Position numbers and translations under genes: made by a program
DNA from: Bradymonadales bacterium
GTDB taxonomy: Bacteria > Myxococcota > Bradymonadia > REDH01
Direction of reading: 5' to 3'
Assembly (NCBI GenBank): GCA_947483645.1
Contig: CANKLS010000002.1
Span: 1-60,265, forward strand
Length of the DNA stretch: 60,265 nt
Notes under the pieces: generated by a model
What the model was told of the DNA's origin: nothing
The model's database searches: none
Seen by the model: the letters and a program-made list of their open reading frames with translations, nothing else
Part shown: one piece after another, positions 50,472 to 59,633 of the stretch
How positions within the stretch are numbered: the first letter of the stretch is position 1
How the letters are laid out: every line of letters starts with the position of its first letter

Positions 50472-51300
50472 CAAGGAACTCTGGTCGGAGGAGGATGGCC
50501 GCCGGTTGGCGGATTTTTCTCAATCCGTAAAGTCGGGCGACCTCGCCGGTGCGCTGCTTGCGATCGAGCGGGCCCCCGCGGCGGAAGACAAGCGGGTTCG
50601 GACGCTGCTGGAGCGCTGGTCGGAGCGGGCCGCCGGTTACCAGGCGAGCGGCCGTGTGGAGCGGGTGAGCGACGCCTTGCGCTGGGTCTTGGTGGACGAA
50701 TTGAACTTCAAAGGTGATGCGGCCGATGGGATGACGGCGGAGGGGAGCTACCTCTCACGCGTGGTCGCGCAGCGGCGGGGGCTGCCCATCCTGATGTCGA
50801 GTGTCTGGATGCTGGTCGGGCGGTATGCCGGCTTCAAGATTGAGGGAATTGGGATGCCGAGCCACTTTGTGGTGCGGGTGCCGGAGGACGAGGGGCTGAT
50901 CGTGGACCCGTTCAATGCGGGCCGCTCGCTCTCGGTTGCCGAGTGCAAGCAGGTGGTGAACGATGCCACGGAGGGGCGGGTTGGCTGGGAAGACCGCTTC
51001 CTCGAGGCCGTGACGGAGGAGGCGCTGCTGGAGCGGGTGCTTCGCAACCTGGGGAGCGTCTTTGTGAAGTCGGGTGAGATCGAGGCGCTGTTTGTCGCGG
51101 TGAAGTATATGTCGGCGCTCAAGCCGGAGGCCGCAGAGCCACGGTTTCATCTGGCGCGGTTGACCGAGGAGTTGGGCTCGCTTGTGCTCGCCGGGCCGCT
51201 CTTCGAAGAGGTGATCGAGCGGTTCCCTGGAACCAAGTTTGCCCGTGCGGCGAAGGCGCGGCTGGCCGGCGGCGGTCCGACGGGCAGGCTGTCGAACTAG
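50464..51300 (+). CDS. SirB1-family protein (transglutaminase-like fold with TPR end)
   Basis: 278 residues. Central region LSRVVAQRRGLPILMSSVWM, GIGMPSHFVVRVP and GLIVDPFNAGR are the SirB1 marks (transglutaminase-like core). The last ~80 residues are TPR-like helices (AVKYMSALKPEAAEPRFHL). Function is not established. GAGG eight bases before the ATG at 50464 favours it over a GTG three codons upstream. Confidence 0.75.
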   Translation: MLIKELWSEEDGRRLADFSQSVKSGDLAGALLAIERAPAAEDKRVRTLLERWSERAAGYQASGRVERVSDALRWVLVDELNFKGDAADGMTAEGSYLSRVVAQRRGLPILMSSVWMLVGRYAGFKIEGIGMPSHFVVRVPEDEGLIVDPFNAGRSLSVAECKQVVNDATEGRVGWEDRFLEAVTEEALLERVLRNLGSVFVKSGEIEALFVAVKYMSALKPEAAEPRFHLARLTEELGSLVLAGPLFEEVIERFPGTKFARAAKARLAGGGPTGRLSN

Positions 51301-51392
51301 CCTTCGGGGCGGCCTATGCCGCGCCTGCTCGCCTTGACTTGAACCTCGAAAGGTGGGATCGGAGCGGCGCAGATGGTTGCTCCGGAGCTGGC

Positions 51393-51776
51393 ATGAACGA
51401 GCAAAAAGTACTCCTCATCGACAGCAATATCATGGATGTGCTGCGCGCTGAGCGGTCGCTCTCGGCGGCTGGCTTCCTGGTTGCGCGTCTGACGACGCCG
51501 AACGGGGCGCTGGCGAAGATTGAGTACGAGCGGCCCGATGCGCTGCTGCTCGACATCACGATGTCGCGGCTCAATGTGCAGGAGCTGCTGGACGGCGTGA
51601 AGTCGGACCCGTCGCTGGAGGACCTGGTGGTGGTGCTCTTCTCGGACCTCGACGCGGGCACGCTGCAGTCGATGTGCGTGGACCACGACATCCACGGCTA
51701 CTACTCGAAGTCGATGGACATCGACCGGGTGGGCGCCTTCCTGCAGCAGTTCTACGCCGAGGGCGAGGAGCCCTAG
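51393..51776 (+). CDS. Single-domain response regulator
   Basis: 127 residues, receiver domain only. The acidic pocket starts at VLLIDSN, the phospho-acceptor Asp is in LLLDITM, Ser in LFSDLD, and Lys in YYSKSM, so it can be phosphorylated. No output domain and no histidine kinase nearby. GGAG before the ATG. It is convergent with the VWA gene. Confidence 0.85.
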   Translation: MNEQKVLLIDSNIMDVLRAERSLSAAGFLVARLTTPNGALAKIEYERPDALLLDITMSRLNVQELLDGVKSDPSLEDLVVVLFSDLDAGTLQSMCVDHDIHGYYSKSMDIDRVGAFLQQFYAEGEEP

Positions 51777-51781
51777 CGGGT

Positions 51782-52441
51782 CTAGTGCTTCTTGCGGCTG
51801 GGGTCGTCGGAGCGGTGGCGCTCGCTCTCGTCGAAGTCGAGGTCGGAGCGGTCGCCGGCGCGGAAGTCGGCCGAGCGGGCGGAGAGGGCCTGGAAGGCCA
51901 TGCGGCTTCCGCGGCCGGAGTTCTCGAAGAGCAGGGAGGAGCCCTTTGACATGCCCAGGTCGTGCGCCTCGGTCATGGCTGAAAGGTCTGCGCTGAGGAA
52001 GACGAACTTCCAGTTGTCGGTCTTGGTCTTGGTCTCGATGAGTTTGCTGATCTGGTCGCGCCGGAACTCGGTGCTGGCGTTCTCGGCGCCGTCGGTGACG
52101 ATGACGAAGACGAGGCCGGCGGGGCGGCTCTCTTCGGGGCGGTCGGAGAGTTCGCCGGCGAGCTGGTTGATGCCGCGACCGATGCAGTCGAGGAGCGGGG
52201 TGGAGCCGCGGGGCCGGAAGGTCTTGTCGGTGAGGAGCGGAACCTCCGCGATGGGGAGGTTGTGGTGGATGACTTCGAAGGGGTCTTCGGAGTCGAACTG
52301 GATGAGGGAGAGGGTGGCTGTGCCGGGCAGGGCCTTCTGGTCAGCGAGGAAGGTGTTGAAGCCTCCCACGATGTCGTCAGCGATGCTGGCCATGGAGCCG
52401 GAGCGGTCGAGGATGATGTGGAAGTGGGTTTGAAGCTGCAT
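51782..52441 (-). CDS. Von Willebrand A-domain protein
   Basis: 219 residues. A metal-ion site (MIDAS) is intact: DRSGSM, Thr in RGSTPLLDC, and Asp in VTDGAEN. The fold binds protein partners through a metal. C-terminal ~30 residues are charged (DRSDLDFDESERHRSDD). No signal peptide, so cytoplasmic. The ATG at 52441 gives MQLQTHFHIILD; the longer frame adds a non-family leader. The 187 bp before it hold no clear promoter. Confidence 0.8.
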   Translation of the reverse strand: MQLQTHFHIILDRSGSMASIADDIVGGFNTFLADQKALPGTATLSLIQFDSEDPFEVIHHNLPIAEVPLLTDKTFRPRGSTPLLDCIGRGINQLAGELSDRPEESRPAGLVFVIVTDGAENASTEFRRDQISKLIETKTKTDNWKFVFLSADLSAMTEAHDLGMSKGSSLLFENSGRGSRMAFQALSARSADFRAGDRSDLDFDESERHRSDDPSRKKH

Positions 52442-52628
52442 GACAGTCGCCTTACGCATGCTCTGTGCGGGGTGGGGCGGGGCGTCGCTGCGGATGCAAC
52501 AGCGGCCCAACCAGGCACGAAGCGGGAAGATGTCCGACCCCAGATTCCGGAAGGCTCAGGCGAGCCAACCTTCGGACAGGGGCAACTTGAACACGCGCTG
52601 CGGGGCCGCAAGGCGAAAGTTTGGCGCC

Positions 52629-55600
52629 TCAGCCGAGGCTGTCGAGGAGCTGCTGGGTGCGGGCGACGTCGGTCTCGCGCTTTAGCTCTGCCCACATGTC
52701 GCGTGCCCGTTCGAGGAGGAGCGCGGCCTGGGCTGTGTCGCCGGCGGTGGCGGTAGCGGCGCCGATGAGTTCGAGTGGGAGCGCGTAGTCGGGGTCGACG
52801 AAGCCGGTGGCGTCGAGCTCGGTGAGGCTCTCGTCCAGCAGGGTCGCGGCCTTGGTACGGTTGCCCGCGAGCGCCTCGGCGGCGGCCCAGTTCACCTTGG
52901 CTCCGATGAGGAGGTAGGGGTAGTGGATGCGCTCGGAGACGGCGACTGCGCGGGCAAAGGCGGAGGAGGCTTCGGCGAGCTTGCCGGCGTCGCGGGCGAC
53001 GATGCCGAGGTTGGTGAGTGCGATGGCGGCGTCGAAGGGGACGCCGATGGACTCGAAGATGGTGACGGCGCGCTGGTAGTGCTCGGCGGCGAGCGGGAGG
53101 TCGTTGCGGAAGCGGGCGACGTCGCCGAGGCCGTTGAGCTGGTGGGCGACGCCGCGGCGGGCGCCGAGCGCGGCGTAGAGGTCGAGTGCGGCGTGGTAGC
53201 GCCGGGTGGCGTTGTCGAGGTCGTTCTGCATGCGGGCCGTTACGGCCAGCTTGGCGTAGCACTGGGCGATGCCGCGGGTGTCTTCGAGGTCGCGGAAGCG
53301 GTCGAGCGCTTCGTGGAAGAGCTGCTCGGCGCGGGGTAGGTCGCCGCTGGCACGGGCGATGTCGGCGATGAGCCAGAGGACCTCGGCATACTGGGCGTTG
53401 GCGGTGTCGGGGTCGGCGGCCGCGCGGGCCTCTTCGGCGCGGCGCTCTGCTGCGTCGGTGTCGCCGCGGTGCATGTCCATGCGGGCAAGGCCGAGCAGCC
53501 CCTTCACGCTGAGCCGTGAGCCGGGCAGTTCGCCGGCGAGGTCGACGCCCTCTGCGTAGAGCTGTGCGGCGGAGTCGAAGTCGCCCTCGACCCAGACGAC
53601 GTCTGCTTCGCCGTAGGCGGCCGCGATGCGGTCCTCGAGCGGCGCGGTGGGGTCGACGTGGACGCCTGCGAAGTGGCGGCGGGCCTCGGGGTAGTTTCCG
53701 AAGCCGAGGCTGAGCTGGGCGAGCTTGAGGCGGACGGCGCGGCAGCGCGCGCGGGCGTCGGCGTCTGGCTCGGCGTTTTCGAGGAGCAGGCCAAGGGTGC
53801 GCTCCCAGAAGGCGAGTGCGTCGTTGGGGCGATGGCTGCGCTCGGCGAAGCGGGCGGCGCGCTCGGCATATTGCAGTTCGAGGCTGCGTTCGCGTGCGAG
53901 TGCGAAGTGCTCGACGAGGTCTGCGGCGATGGCGTCGGCGCCCTCTCCCGCAATGGCGATGCGTGCGAGCGCTGCGTGGAGGTGGAGGCTGCGCGAGGTG
54001 CGCCGGTTCTTCAGGCGGTCGAGGACGACGTCTCGGATGAGGCCGTTGGGGAAGGCGAAGAGGTCGTCTTCGCGGGTCTCGGTCATGCGGAGGAGCTCTT
54101 CGTCGAGCAGGAGGTCGAGGTAGGTGTCGAGCCCTGCGACGAGGTCTTCGCGCTCCTCGTGGGCGAGCATGGCCTGGAGCTCGCGGAAGGAGAAACGGGC
54201 GCCGAGGATGGCGCATCGGTCGAGGAGGTCGCGGGCGCGGGCGCCGGCTTCGGTGGTGCCGCTGAGCCGGGAGAGGCGCATGGCGACGATGTCGGCGATG
54301 CCGCGGGGGAGGATCTGGTTGACGTCGACGCCGGGCCGGGTGGCCCAGCCTGCCGAAGAGAACTCGAGGAGGCGCTCTTCGGAGAGGTAGCGGACGAGCT
54401 GGACGAGGTGGAGCGGGTTGCCGTCTGCGCGCCGCACGAGCGCTGCGATGAGGTCGGGGCTGGCGTTGATGAGCGAGGAGATGACCTCGCCGGCCTCGTC
54501 GTCGGAGAGGCGCTCCATGCGGTGGCGTGCGACGCTGGAGCCATCGAAGCGGGAGAGCCGGGCGAGGAGCTCTTCGACATGTTCGTGGGGTTCGTCGATC
54601 TGGATGACGACGAGGAGGAGGAGGCGTGCGGGCCGCTGCGTGAGCTCGGTGGCGGCGTATTCGAGGAAGGCCGAGGTCTCGGGGCCTGCGAACTGGGCGT
54701 CGTCGAGGAGGAGGAGGATGGGCGAGGCGAGCGAGCGCCGCTCGAGGATGCGGAGGAGGAGCTCGTAGAGGCCCTCTGCGTCGTCCTGCGGGCTTGTGGA
54801 GGCCTCGTGGCTTGGGCGGAGGAAACTTGCGACGCGGAGGTGGTCGCGGTGCTCGTGGAGGCCGATGGAGCGGAGCTGGAGCGAGAGCTCGCGCGCGAGG
54901 TGGTCGTCGTGGAGTTCGCGGACGCCGAGGAGGTTGTCGAAGGCTTCGCGGAGCCCGCGGAGTCCGCGCTCGCCTTCGCGGTGGTAGAGCCCGCTGGCGT
55001 GGCGGAAGGCCATGGAGGAGGCGAGTTCGTCGCGGAGCCAGAGGGCGAGGCGGCTCTTGCCCATGCCGGTCTGGGCCTCGATGGTCTGGATGCGGGCGTT
55101 GCCGCTGGAGACCACCGCGAGCGCCGACTGCATGAGGGTGCTGCGGTCGTGGCTGCGTCCTACGAGCGGGGCGTTGGGTCGCAGCGAGGGGTGGGTGGAC
55201 GGGCTGTCGGCGAGGCTCGGGCGTGGCGCTGGCTGCGCGCTGACGTGGGCAGGCGAGCTCTCCTCGCCGCGCTCGGTGGCGGCCTCGTCGTAGGTGTTTC
55301 CGCGGACATGTCGGCGCGGCGCGAGCGACTCGACGAAGGTGGCTGCGCGCGGCGCGATGCGGGCGAGGGCCGACTCGTCGATGGTGGCAGGTCGTGCCGC
55401 GGGGTCGGGTGCTGCGGCTGCGGTTCGCGCGGGCAGGGCTGGGAAGCGTGCGGAGTCTCTGCCGAACATGGCGCCGGCTGCGCCGGAGAGGGCGCGGAGG
55501 CGTGTGCGGAAGGCGTTGGCGGAGCCGATGCGTTTTGCGGGGTCTTTCTCGAGGGCGTCGTAGACGAGTCCTTCGAGGCCGGGCGGGACCATCAGTCCGG

Positions 55601-56330
55601 GCCGCGGTACAAGCTGAGGCGTAGGCGCGTGGACCTGTGCGTAGAGGATGGCGTCGGCGGTGGAGCCGGTGAAGGCGTGGCGTCCCGTGACGGCCCAGAA
55701 GAGCATGAGTCCGACGGTGTAGAGGTCGGCCGCGGGGGTGAGGTGGGTGTCGCCGCGGGCCTGCTCGGGCGCCATAAAGAGGGGCGTGCCGATGATGCGT
55801 CCGGGCGCGGGGAGGTCTTCGCGCTGGCGCTCGTCGTCGTAGGTGGCGATGCCGAAGTCGACGATTTTGGCGTGCGGGTTTCCGTCGGAGTCGCTGGTGA
55901 GCAGGACGTTTCCGGGCTTGATGTCGCGGTGAACAACGCCACGGGCGTGGGCGTGGGCGAGGCCGGCGAGGAGCTGCTCGAAGATTTGGCGGATCTCGGA
56001 GAAGGGGAGTTGCTGGCGGCCGAGCATGTCGGCAAGCGAGACGCCTTCGACGAGCTCCATGGCCAGGTAGAGCTGCCCGTCTTCGGCGGCGCCGAAGTCG
56101 AGGACCATGGCGATGTTGGGGTGGCTGAGGGCGGCGACGGAGCGGCCTTCGCGGACGAAGCGCTGACGGACCCTCTCGTTGCGGGAGAGGTCGGAGCGGA
56201 GCATCTTGAGTGCGACGGGCCGGTCGAGCGGCTCCTGGATGGCCTTGAAGACGGTTCCTGCGCCACCGGAGCCGATGATGGATGCGATGCGGAAACGCCC
56301 GGCGATGAGGGTTCCGGTGGTGAGTTCCAT
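52629..56330 (-). CDS. Ser/Thr protein kinase with AAA ATPase and TPR array
   Basis: 1233 residues. Kinase at about 10-275 (IGSGGAGTVFKA, VALKML, HRDIKPGN, DFGIA), all catalytic residues present. A Pro/Ser linker leads to an AAA/STAND ATPase at ~395-690 with P-loop AQTGMGKS (Lys425) and Walker B PILLLLDDAQ. From ~740 to the end TPR-type repeats (AEQLFHEALDRFRDLEDTRG). This kinase-ATPase-TPR plan is a signal-sensing scaffold common in Myxococcota. The trigger and targets are unknown. It follows the pseudo-receiver gene by 49 bp. Confidence 0.85.
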   Translation of the reverse strand: MELTTGTLIAGRFRIASIIGSGGAGTVFKAIQEPLDRPVALKMLRSDLSRNERVRQRFVREGRSVAALSHPNIAMVLDFGAAEDGQLYLAMELVEGVSLADMLGRQQLPFSEIRQIFEQLLAGLAHAHARGVVHRDIKPGNVLLTSDSDGNPHAKIVDFGIATYDDERQREDLPAPGRIIGTPLFMAPEQARGDTHLTPAADLYTVGLMLFWAVTGRHAFTGSTADAILYAQVHAPTPQLVPRPGLMVPPGLEGLVYDALEKDPAKRIGSANAFRTRLRALSGAAGAMFGRDSARFPALPARTAAAAPDPAARPATIDESALARIAPRAATFVESLAPRRHVRGNTYDEAATERGEESSPAHVSAQPAPRPSLADSPSTHPSLRPNAPLVGRSHDRSTLMQSALAVVSSGNARIQTIEAQTGMGKSRLALWLRDELASSMAFRHASGLYHREGERGLRGLREAFDNLLGVRELHDDHLARELSLQLRSIGLHEHRDHLRVASFLRPSHEASTSPQDDAEGLYELLLRILERRSLASPILLLLDDAQFAGPETSAFLEYAATELTQRPARLLLLVVIQIDEPHEHVEELLARLSRFDGSSVARHRMERLSDDEAGEVISSLINASPDLIAALVRRADGNPLHLVQLVRYLSEERLLEFSSAGWATRPGVDVNQILPRGIADIVAMRLSRLSGTTEAGARARDLLDRCAILGARFSFRELQAMLAHEEREDLVAGLDTYLDLLLDEELLRMTETREDDLFAFPNGLIRDVVLDRLKNRRTSRSLHLHAALARIAIAGEGADAIAADLVEHFALARERSLELQYAERAARFAERSHRPNDALAFWERTLGLLLENAEPDADARARCRAVRLKLAQLSLGFGNYPEARRHFAGVHVDPTAPLEDRIAAAYGEADVVWVEGDFDSAAQLYAEGVDLAGELPGSRLSVKGLLGLARMDMHRGDTDAAERRAEEARAAADPDTANAQYAEVLWLIADIARASGDLPRAEQLFHEALDRFRDLEDTRGIAQCYAKLAVTARMQNDLDNATRRYHAALDLYAALGARRGVAHQLNGLGDVARFRNDLPLAAEHYQRAVTIFESIGVPFDAAIALTNLGIVARDAGKLAEASSAFARAVAVSERIHYPYLLIGAKVNWAAAEALAGNRTKAATLLDESLTELDATGFVDPDYALPLELIGAATATAGDTAQAALLLERARDMWAELKRETDVARTQQLLDSLG

Positions 56331-56379
56331 GACGATGGCTGTTGTCTCGAAGAGGTGTGAGGCCGCGGCGGGCTGGGGC

Positions 56380-57174
56380 TCAGATGGGCTGGTAGCGGGC
56401 GCGTAGTGCGGGGGTGGAGAGGACGTCGCGGGCGTCTGCTACGGCGGCGCGGAGCTCTCGGAGGGTCTCGCCGAAGTTCTCCTGCACGGAGGGGGCGACG
56501 CCCTCGTCGGAGAGCTGGGAGAGGAGGTTGATGGCGGCCTCGCGGGCGGCCTCCGTGGACTGCTGCGGGGTGACACCGAGCAGGGCGTAGTAGGAGCCGT
56601 GGCGCGCGGTGTGGAGCAGGCGCTGGATGTGGGCGGAGTTGAGTCTGGGCAGGCCGGCGTCGGCGGGTGCGGCGTAGGCGGAGGGCTCGAGCTCGTAGCG
56701 TCGGGGCGCTTCGAAGCGGGTGGTGCTGTCGAAGCGGGTCGGGGTGTCGAAACGGATGGTGCTGTCGAAGCGCGATGCGCTCGGAGCCGCCTCGGCGCGG
56801 GGTGCGGGCGCGGGTGCAGGATTGCCGCGCTGGTCGGCCGGCAGATTCGAAGTGATGAGGTCGCAGAGTCCGACGAATTTGGCCTCCTCGCGGTGGAGGA
56901 TCACGCCGGGTGCGAAGGTCGCGGTGGTGGGGCCTGCGACGATGAGCGTGAGGCCTGTGGGGAAGCGTTTGGCGGCTGCGGAGAGCGCCATGGCGACCTC
57001 GTCTGGGCCGAGCTCAGCGTGGATAACGAAGAGGCCGCCGCCAGACTCGCGGAGTGCGCCGAGCGCGTCGAGGGAGTCGTCGACTTCGAGCAGGTCTACG
57101 CCGCGCTCGCGGAGCATGGCGCGGAGCGGAGAGCGCCACTCGGCGGAGTTGGAGAGGATGACGAGGCGGGGCAT
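56380..57174 (-). CDS. Pseudo-receiver / degenerate J-domain protein
   Basis: 264 residues. Residues 1-105 have receiver-like alternation (LVILSNS, LFVIHAEL, LTLIVAG) but lack the acidic pocket and acceptor Asp. A repeat-rich linker (about 134-157: RFDSTI, RFDTPT, RFDSTT, RFEAPR) leads to a C-terminal J-domain-like part (YYALLGVTPQQS ... ARDVLSTPALRARYQP) without the HPD that activates Hsp70. So both modules appear non-enzymatic, and it may be an adaptor. A much longer frame upstream is antisense-like to priA and is ignored. Between priA and the kinase gene. Confidence 0.65.
   Translation of the reverse strand: MPRLVILSNSAEWRSPLRAMLRERGVDLLEVDDSLDALGALRESGGGLFVIHAELGPDEVAMALSAAAKRFPTGLTLIVAGPTTATFAPGVILHREEAKFVGLCDLITSNLPADQRGNPAPAPAPRAEAAPSASRFDSTIRFDTPTRFDSTTRFEAPRRYELEPSAYAAPADAGLPRLNSAHIQRLLHTARHGSYYALLGVTPQQSTEAAREAAINLLSQLSDEGVAPSVQENFGETLRELRAAVADARDVLSTPALRARYQPI
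56711..56772. repeat. 18-bp tandem repeat, about 3.5 units
   Basis: Units begin TCGAAGCG or TCGAAACG at 56711, 56729, 56747 and 56765. On the coding strand each unit gives six residues (RFDxTx). The period is three codons times two, so copy-number change keeps the frame. Confidence 0.85.
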
Positions 57175-57185
57175 GGTGACGCCGA

Positions 57186-59633
57186 TCAGAGCACGGAGGA
57201 GGGGTCTATGTCTATCGAGGCGCGCACATCTCGTCCACGCGGGAGCGCAGAGCCGGGTGCGATTGCACGGGCGATGGCGCCGGCTGCTGCGTGGAGGGGC
57301 TGGCGGGTGGCGGACTGGAGCAGCAGATGGAAGCGGTAGCGGCCGCCGACGCGGGCCATGGTGGCAGGCAGCGGGCCCGCGACGCGGAGGGCGCGGCCGC
57401 CGGCCTGGTGGGCGAGTTCGGCGAGGCGTTCGCCGAAGGCGCGGGCGTCGGAGGCTTCGGGGCTGTCGATGCGGACGAGGGCGAGGGTGCCTGCGGGCGG
57501 GTAGCCGATGCGGTCGCGCCAGCCGAGCTCGCGTTCGGCGAAGGCGGCGTAGTCGTGGCGGCAGACGGCCTCGATGATGAAGTGGTCTGGCTGGTAGGTC
57601 TGGATGAGGACGGAGCCGGGCTTTTCGGCGCGGCCGGCTCGCCCTGCGACCTGGGTGAAGAGCTGGAAGGCCCGTTCGCCGCCGCGGAAGTCGGGCATGC
57701 GGAGTGCGCGGTCGGCGTCGAGGATTCCGACCAGCGTGACGTTGGGGAAGTCGTGGCCCTTGGCGAGCATCTGGGTGCCGACGAGGATGTCGAGTTCGCG
57801 TGCGCGGAAGGCGTCGAGGATCTGCCGGAGCTGTTTTCCGCGGGCGCTGTCGCGGTCGAGCCGGCCGACGCGGAAGCCGGAGAAGGCCTCGGAGAGGGCG
57901 TCTTCGGCCCGCTCGGTGCCTGCGCCGCTCCGTTCGAGCCCCTCGGTGCCGCAGGAGGGGCACTTGGTGGGGACGCGGGCGCGGGCGTCGCAGTAGTGGC
58001 AGCGGAGGAGGCCCTCCTTGCGGTGGAAGGTCATGGCGACATCGCAGTCGGCGCAGGTGACCGACTCGCCGCAGGCCTCGCAGAGCAGGGAGGCAGCGTA
58101 GCCTCGCCGGTTGAGGAAGAGGATGACCTGTTCGCCTGCGGTGACGGTGCGGTTGATGGCCTGGTGGAGCCGGGCGCTGAGGATGAGGCTGGCGGGGTGC
58201 TCGGGTTCGACGAGATGGCCGCGCATGTCGATGGTGTCGATGGTGGGCAGCGGACGCCCTGCGACCCGTTTGGGCAGTGCGAGGTAGTCGAGCTTGCCGC
58301 GGCGGGCGAGGGTGAGGGTCTCGAGGGCTGGCGTTGCAGAGCCGAGCACGACGGGGATGCGGAGCTTGGCGCCGAGGACGAGTGCGAGGTCGCGGGCGTG
58401 GTAGCGGACGCCGTCTTCCTGCTTGAAGCTGCTGTCGTGCTCTTCGTCGACGATGAGCAGTCCGAGGTTCTCGAGGGGGGCGAAGAGGGCGCTGCGGGCG
58501 CCTACGACGACGCGTGCCTCTCCGCGCCGGATGCGGCGCCACTCGTCGAAGCGTTCGCCGGGTGTGAGGCCGGAGTGGAGGACCGCGATGGGGGCGGCGA
58601 GTGCGGCCGAGAAGGCGGCGACGAACTGGGGGGTGAGGCCGATTTCGGGGAGCAGGATGAGGGCTGTGCGGCCGCGTGCGAGGACCTCGCGGGTGGCCCG
58701 CATGTAGACCTCGGTTTTACCGCTGCCGGTGACGCCGTGGAGGAGGATTCCGCGCGGTGCAGGGTCGTCGAGCGCGGCGAAGATCCGGGTGACCGCGGCC
58801 GCCTGGTCGGTGGTGAGCGCGGGGTCGGCGCCTCGTCGCGGCGTGGCAGCGTCGGCGAAGGGGTTGCGGTCGATTTCGCGGCTGGTCCTGCGGATGATGC
58901 CGGCCTTCTCGAGGCTCGCGAGTGCCGCGGTGGAGACGCCTGCGACCTGCGTGAGTTCCGGCTGCGGGAGTGGTCCTTCGGCGAGGGCGTCGAGCGCCGC
59001 GAGCTGCGACTTTCCGAAGCGGCCGGGCGGCAGGTCGAGCAGGATGCGCTCGACAAAGGTGACGGTCTTTGCGCGGGTGCGCTGCGCGGAGGCGGCGTAG
59101 CGGGAGGTGGCCCAGCCGGCGGCTTCGAGGTTGGCGAGGTCGGAGTGGAGGGCGCCGGGGACGGCGGCGAGGAGCGTGCGCGCCTCGAGGCCTTGGGGCT
59201 GCAGGCGGAGCTGGTTGCAGAGGCGCTGGAGCCGGTCGGAGAACGCTGTGGGCTCTGCCAGCTCGAACTGCGGGCCGGGCTCGAGTAGGCGCTCCGCCTC
59301 GACGTCGAGGGAGGTGGGGACCGCGAGCCGGACCGCCTCTCCGATGGGGGCGTGGTAATACTTCGCGGCCCACTCAGCGAGCGCGAGCTGGGGCTCGCCG
59401 ACGACGGGTGCTGCGTCGAGGAGGTCGGCGATGGGTCGGATTTTGGCGGGGTCGAGTTCGCCGGCCGTGTCGGAGAGGCTCATCACGACGCCAACGCGGA
59501 CGCCCTGCCGGAAGGGGAGCAAGACGCGGCAGCCGCGCGTGGTGCGGGCAGCGAGATGGTCGGGAACCTCGTAGGTGAGGGGTTCCAGAAAGGGCATCTC
59601 GACGGCGATCTGTGCGTAACGTCGTGGGATCAA
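57186..59633 (-). CDS. priA: Primosomal helicase PriA
   Basis: 815 residues. 3'-5' helicase that restarts stalled replication forks. Walker A GVTGSGKTEVY, DEEH in LLIVDEEHDSSFK, and zinc cysteines CEACGESVTCADCD and CHYCD...CPSCG. The TTG at 59633 gives the expected N-terminus YAQIAVEMPFLEPLTY; the next ATG would remove it, so TTG is chosen, supported by a TTGA overlap with the upstream gene. Downstream it leads to the pseudo-receiver gene after 11 bp. Confidence 0.93.
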   Translation of the reverse strand: MIPRRYAQIAVEMPFLEPLTYEVPDHLAARTTRGCRVLLPFRQGVRVGVVMSLSDTAGELDPAKIRPIADLLDAAPVVGEPQLALAEWAAKYYHAPIGEAVRLAVPTSLDVEAERLLEPGPQFELAEPTAFSDRLQRLCNQLRLQPQGLEARTLLAAVPGALHSDLANLEAAGWATSRYAASAQRTRAKTVTFVERILLDLPPGRFGKSQLAALDALAEGPLPQPELTQVAGVSTAALASLEKAGIIRRTSREIDRNPFADAATPRRGADPALTTDQAAAVTRIFAALDDPAPRGILLHGVTGSGKTEVYMRATREVLARGRTALILLPEIGLTPQFVAAFSAALAAPIAVLHSGLTPGERFDEWRRIRRGEARVVVGARSALFAPLENLGLLIVDEEHDSSFKQEDGVRYHARDLALVLGAKLRIPVVLGSATPALETLTLARRGKLDYLALPKRVAGRPLPTIDTIDMRGHLVEPEHPASLILSARLHQAINRTVTAGEQVILFLNRRGYAASLLCEACGESVTCADCDVAMTFHRKEGLLRCHYCDARARVPTKCPSCGTEGLERSGAGTERAEDALSEAFSGFRVGRLDRDSARGKQLRQILDAFRARELDILVGTQMLAKGHDFPNVTLVGILDADRALRMPDFRGGERAFQLFTQVAGRAGRAEKPGSVLIQTYQPDHFIIEAVCRHDYAAFAERELGWRDRIGYPPAGTLALVRIDSPEASDARAFGERLAELAHQAGGRALRVAGPLPATMARVGGRYRFHLLLQSATRQPLHAAAGAIARAIAPGSALPRGRDVRASIDIDPSSVL

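Noticed and set aside
53658..56360. A 900-codon open frame on the + strand opposite the kinase-AAA-TPR gene
   Set aside because: It is an antisense shadow of a high-G+C gene: Glu/Ala/Gly-rich with no motif, while the minus frame has complete kinase and ATPase signatures.
57291..59288. A 665-codon open frame on the + strand opposite priA
   Set aside because: Low-complexity Ala/Glu/Gly composition and no family match; PriA motifs are intact on the other strand.
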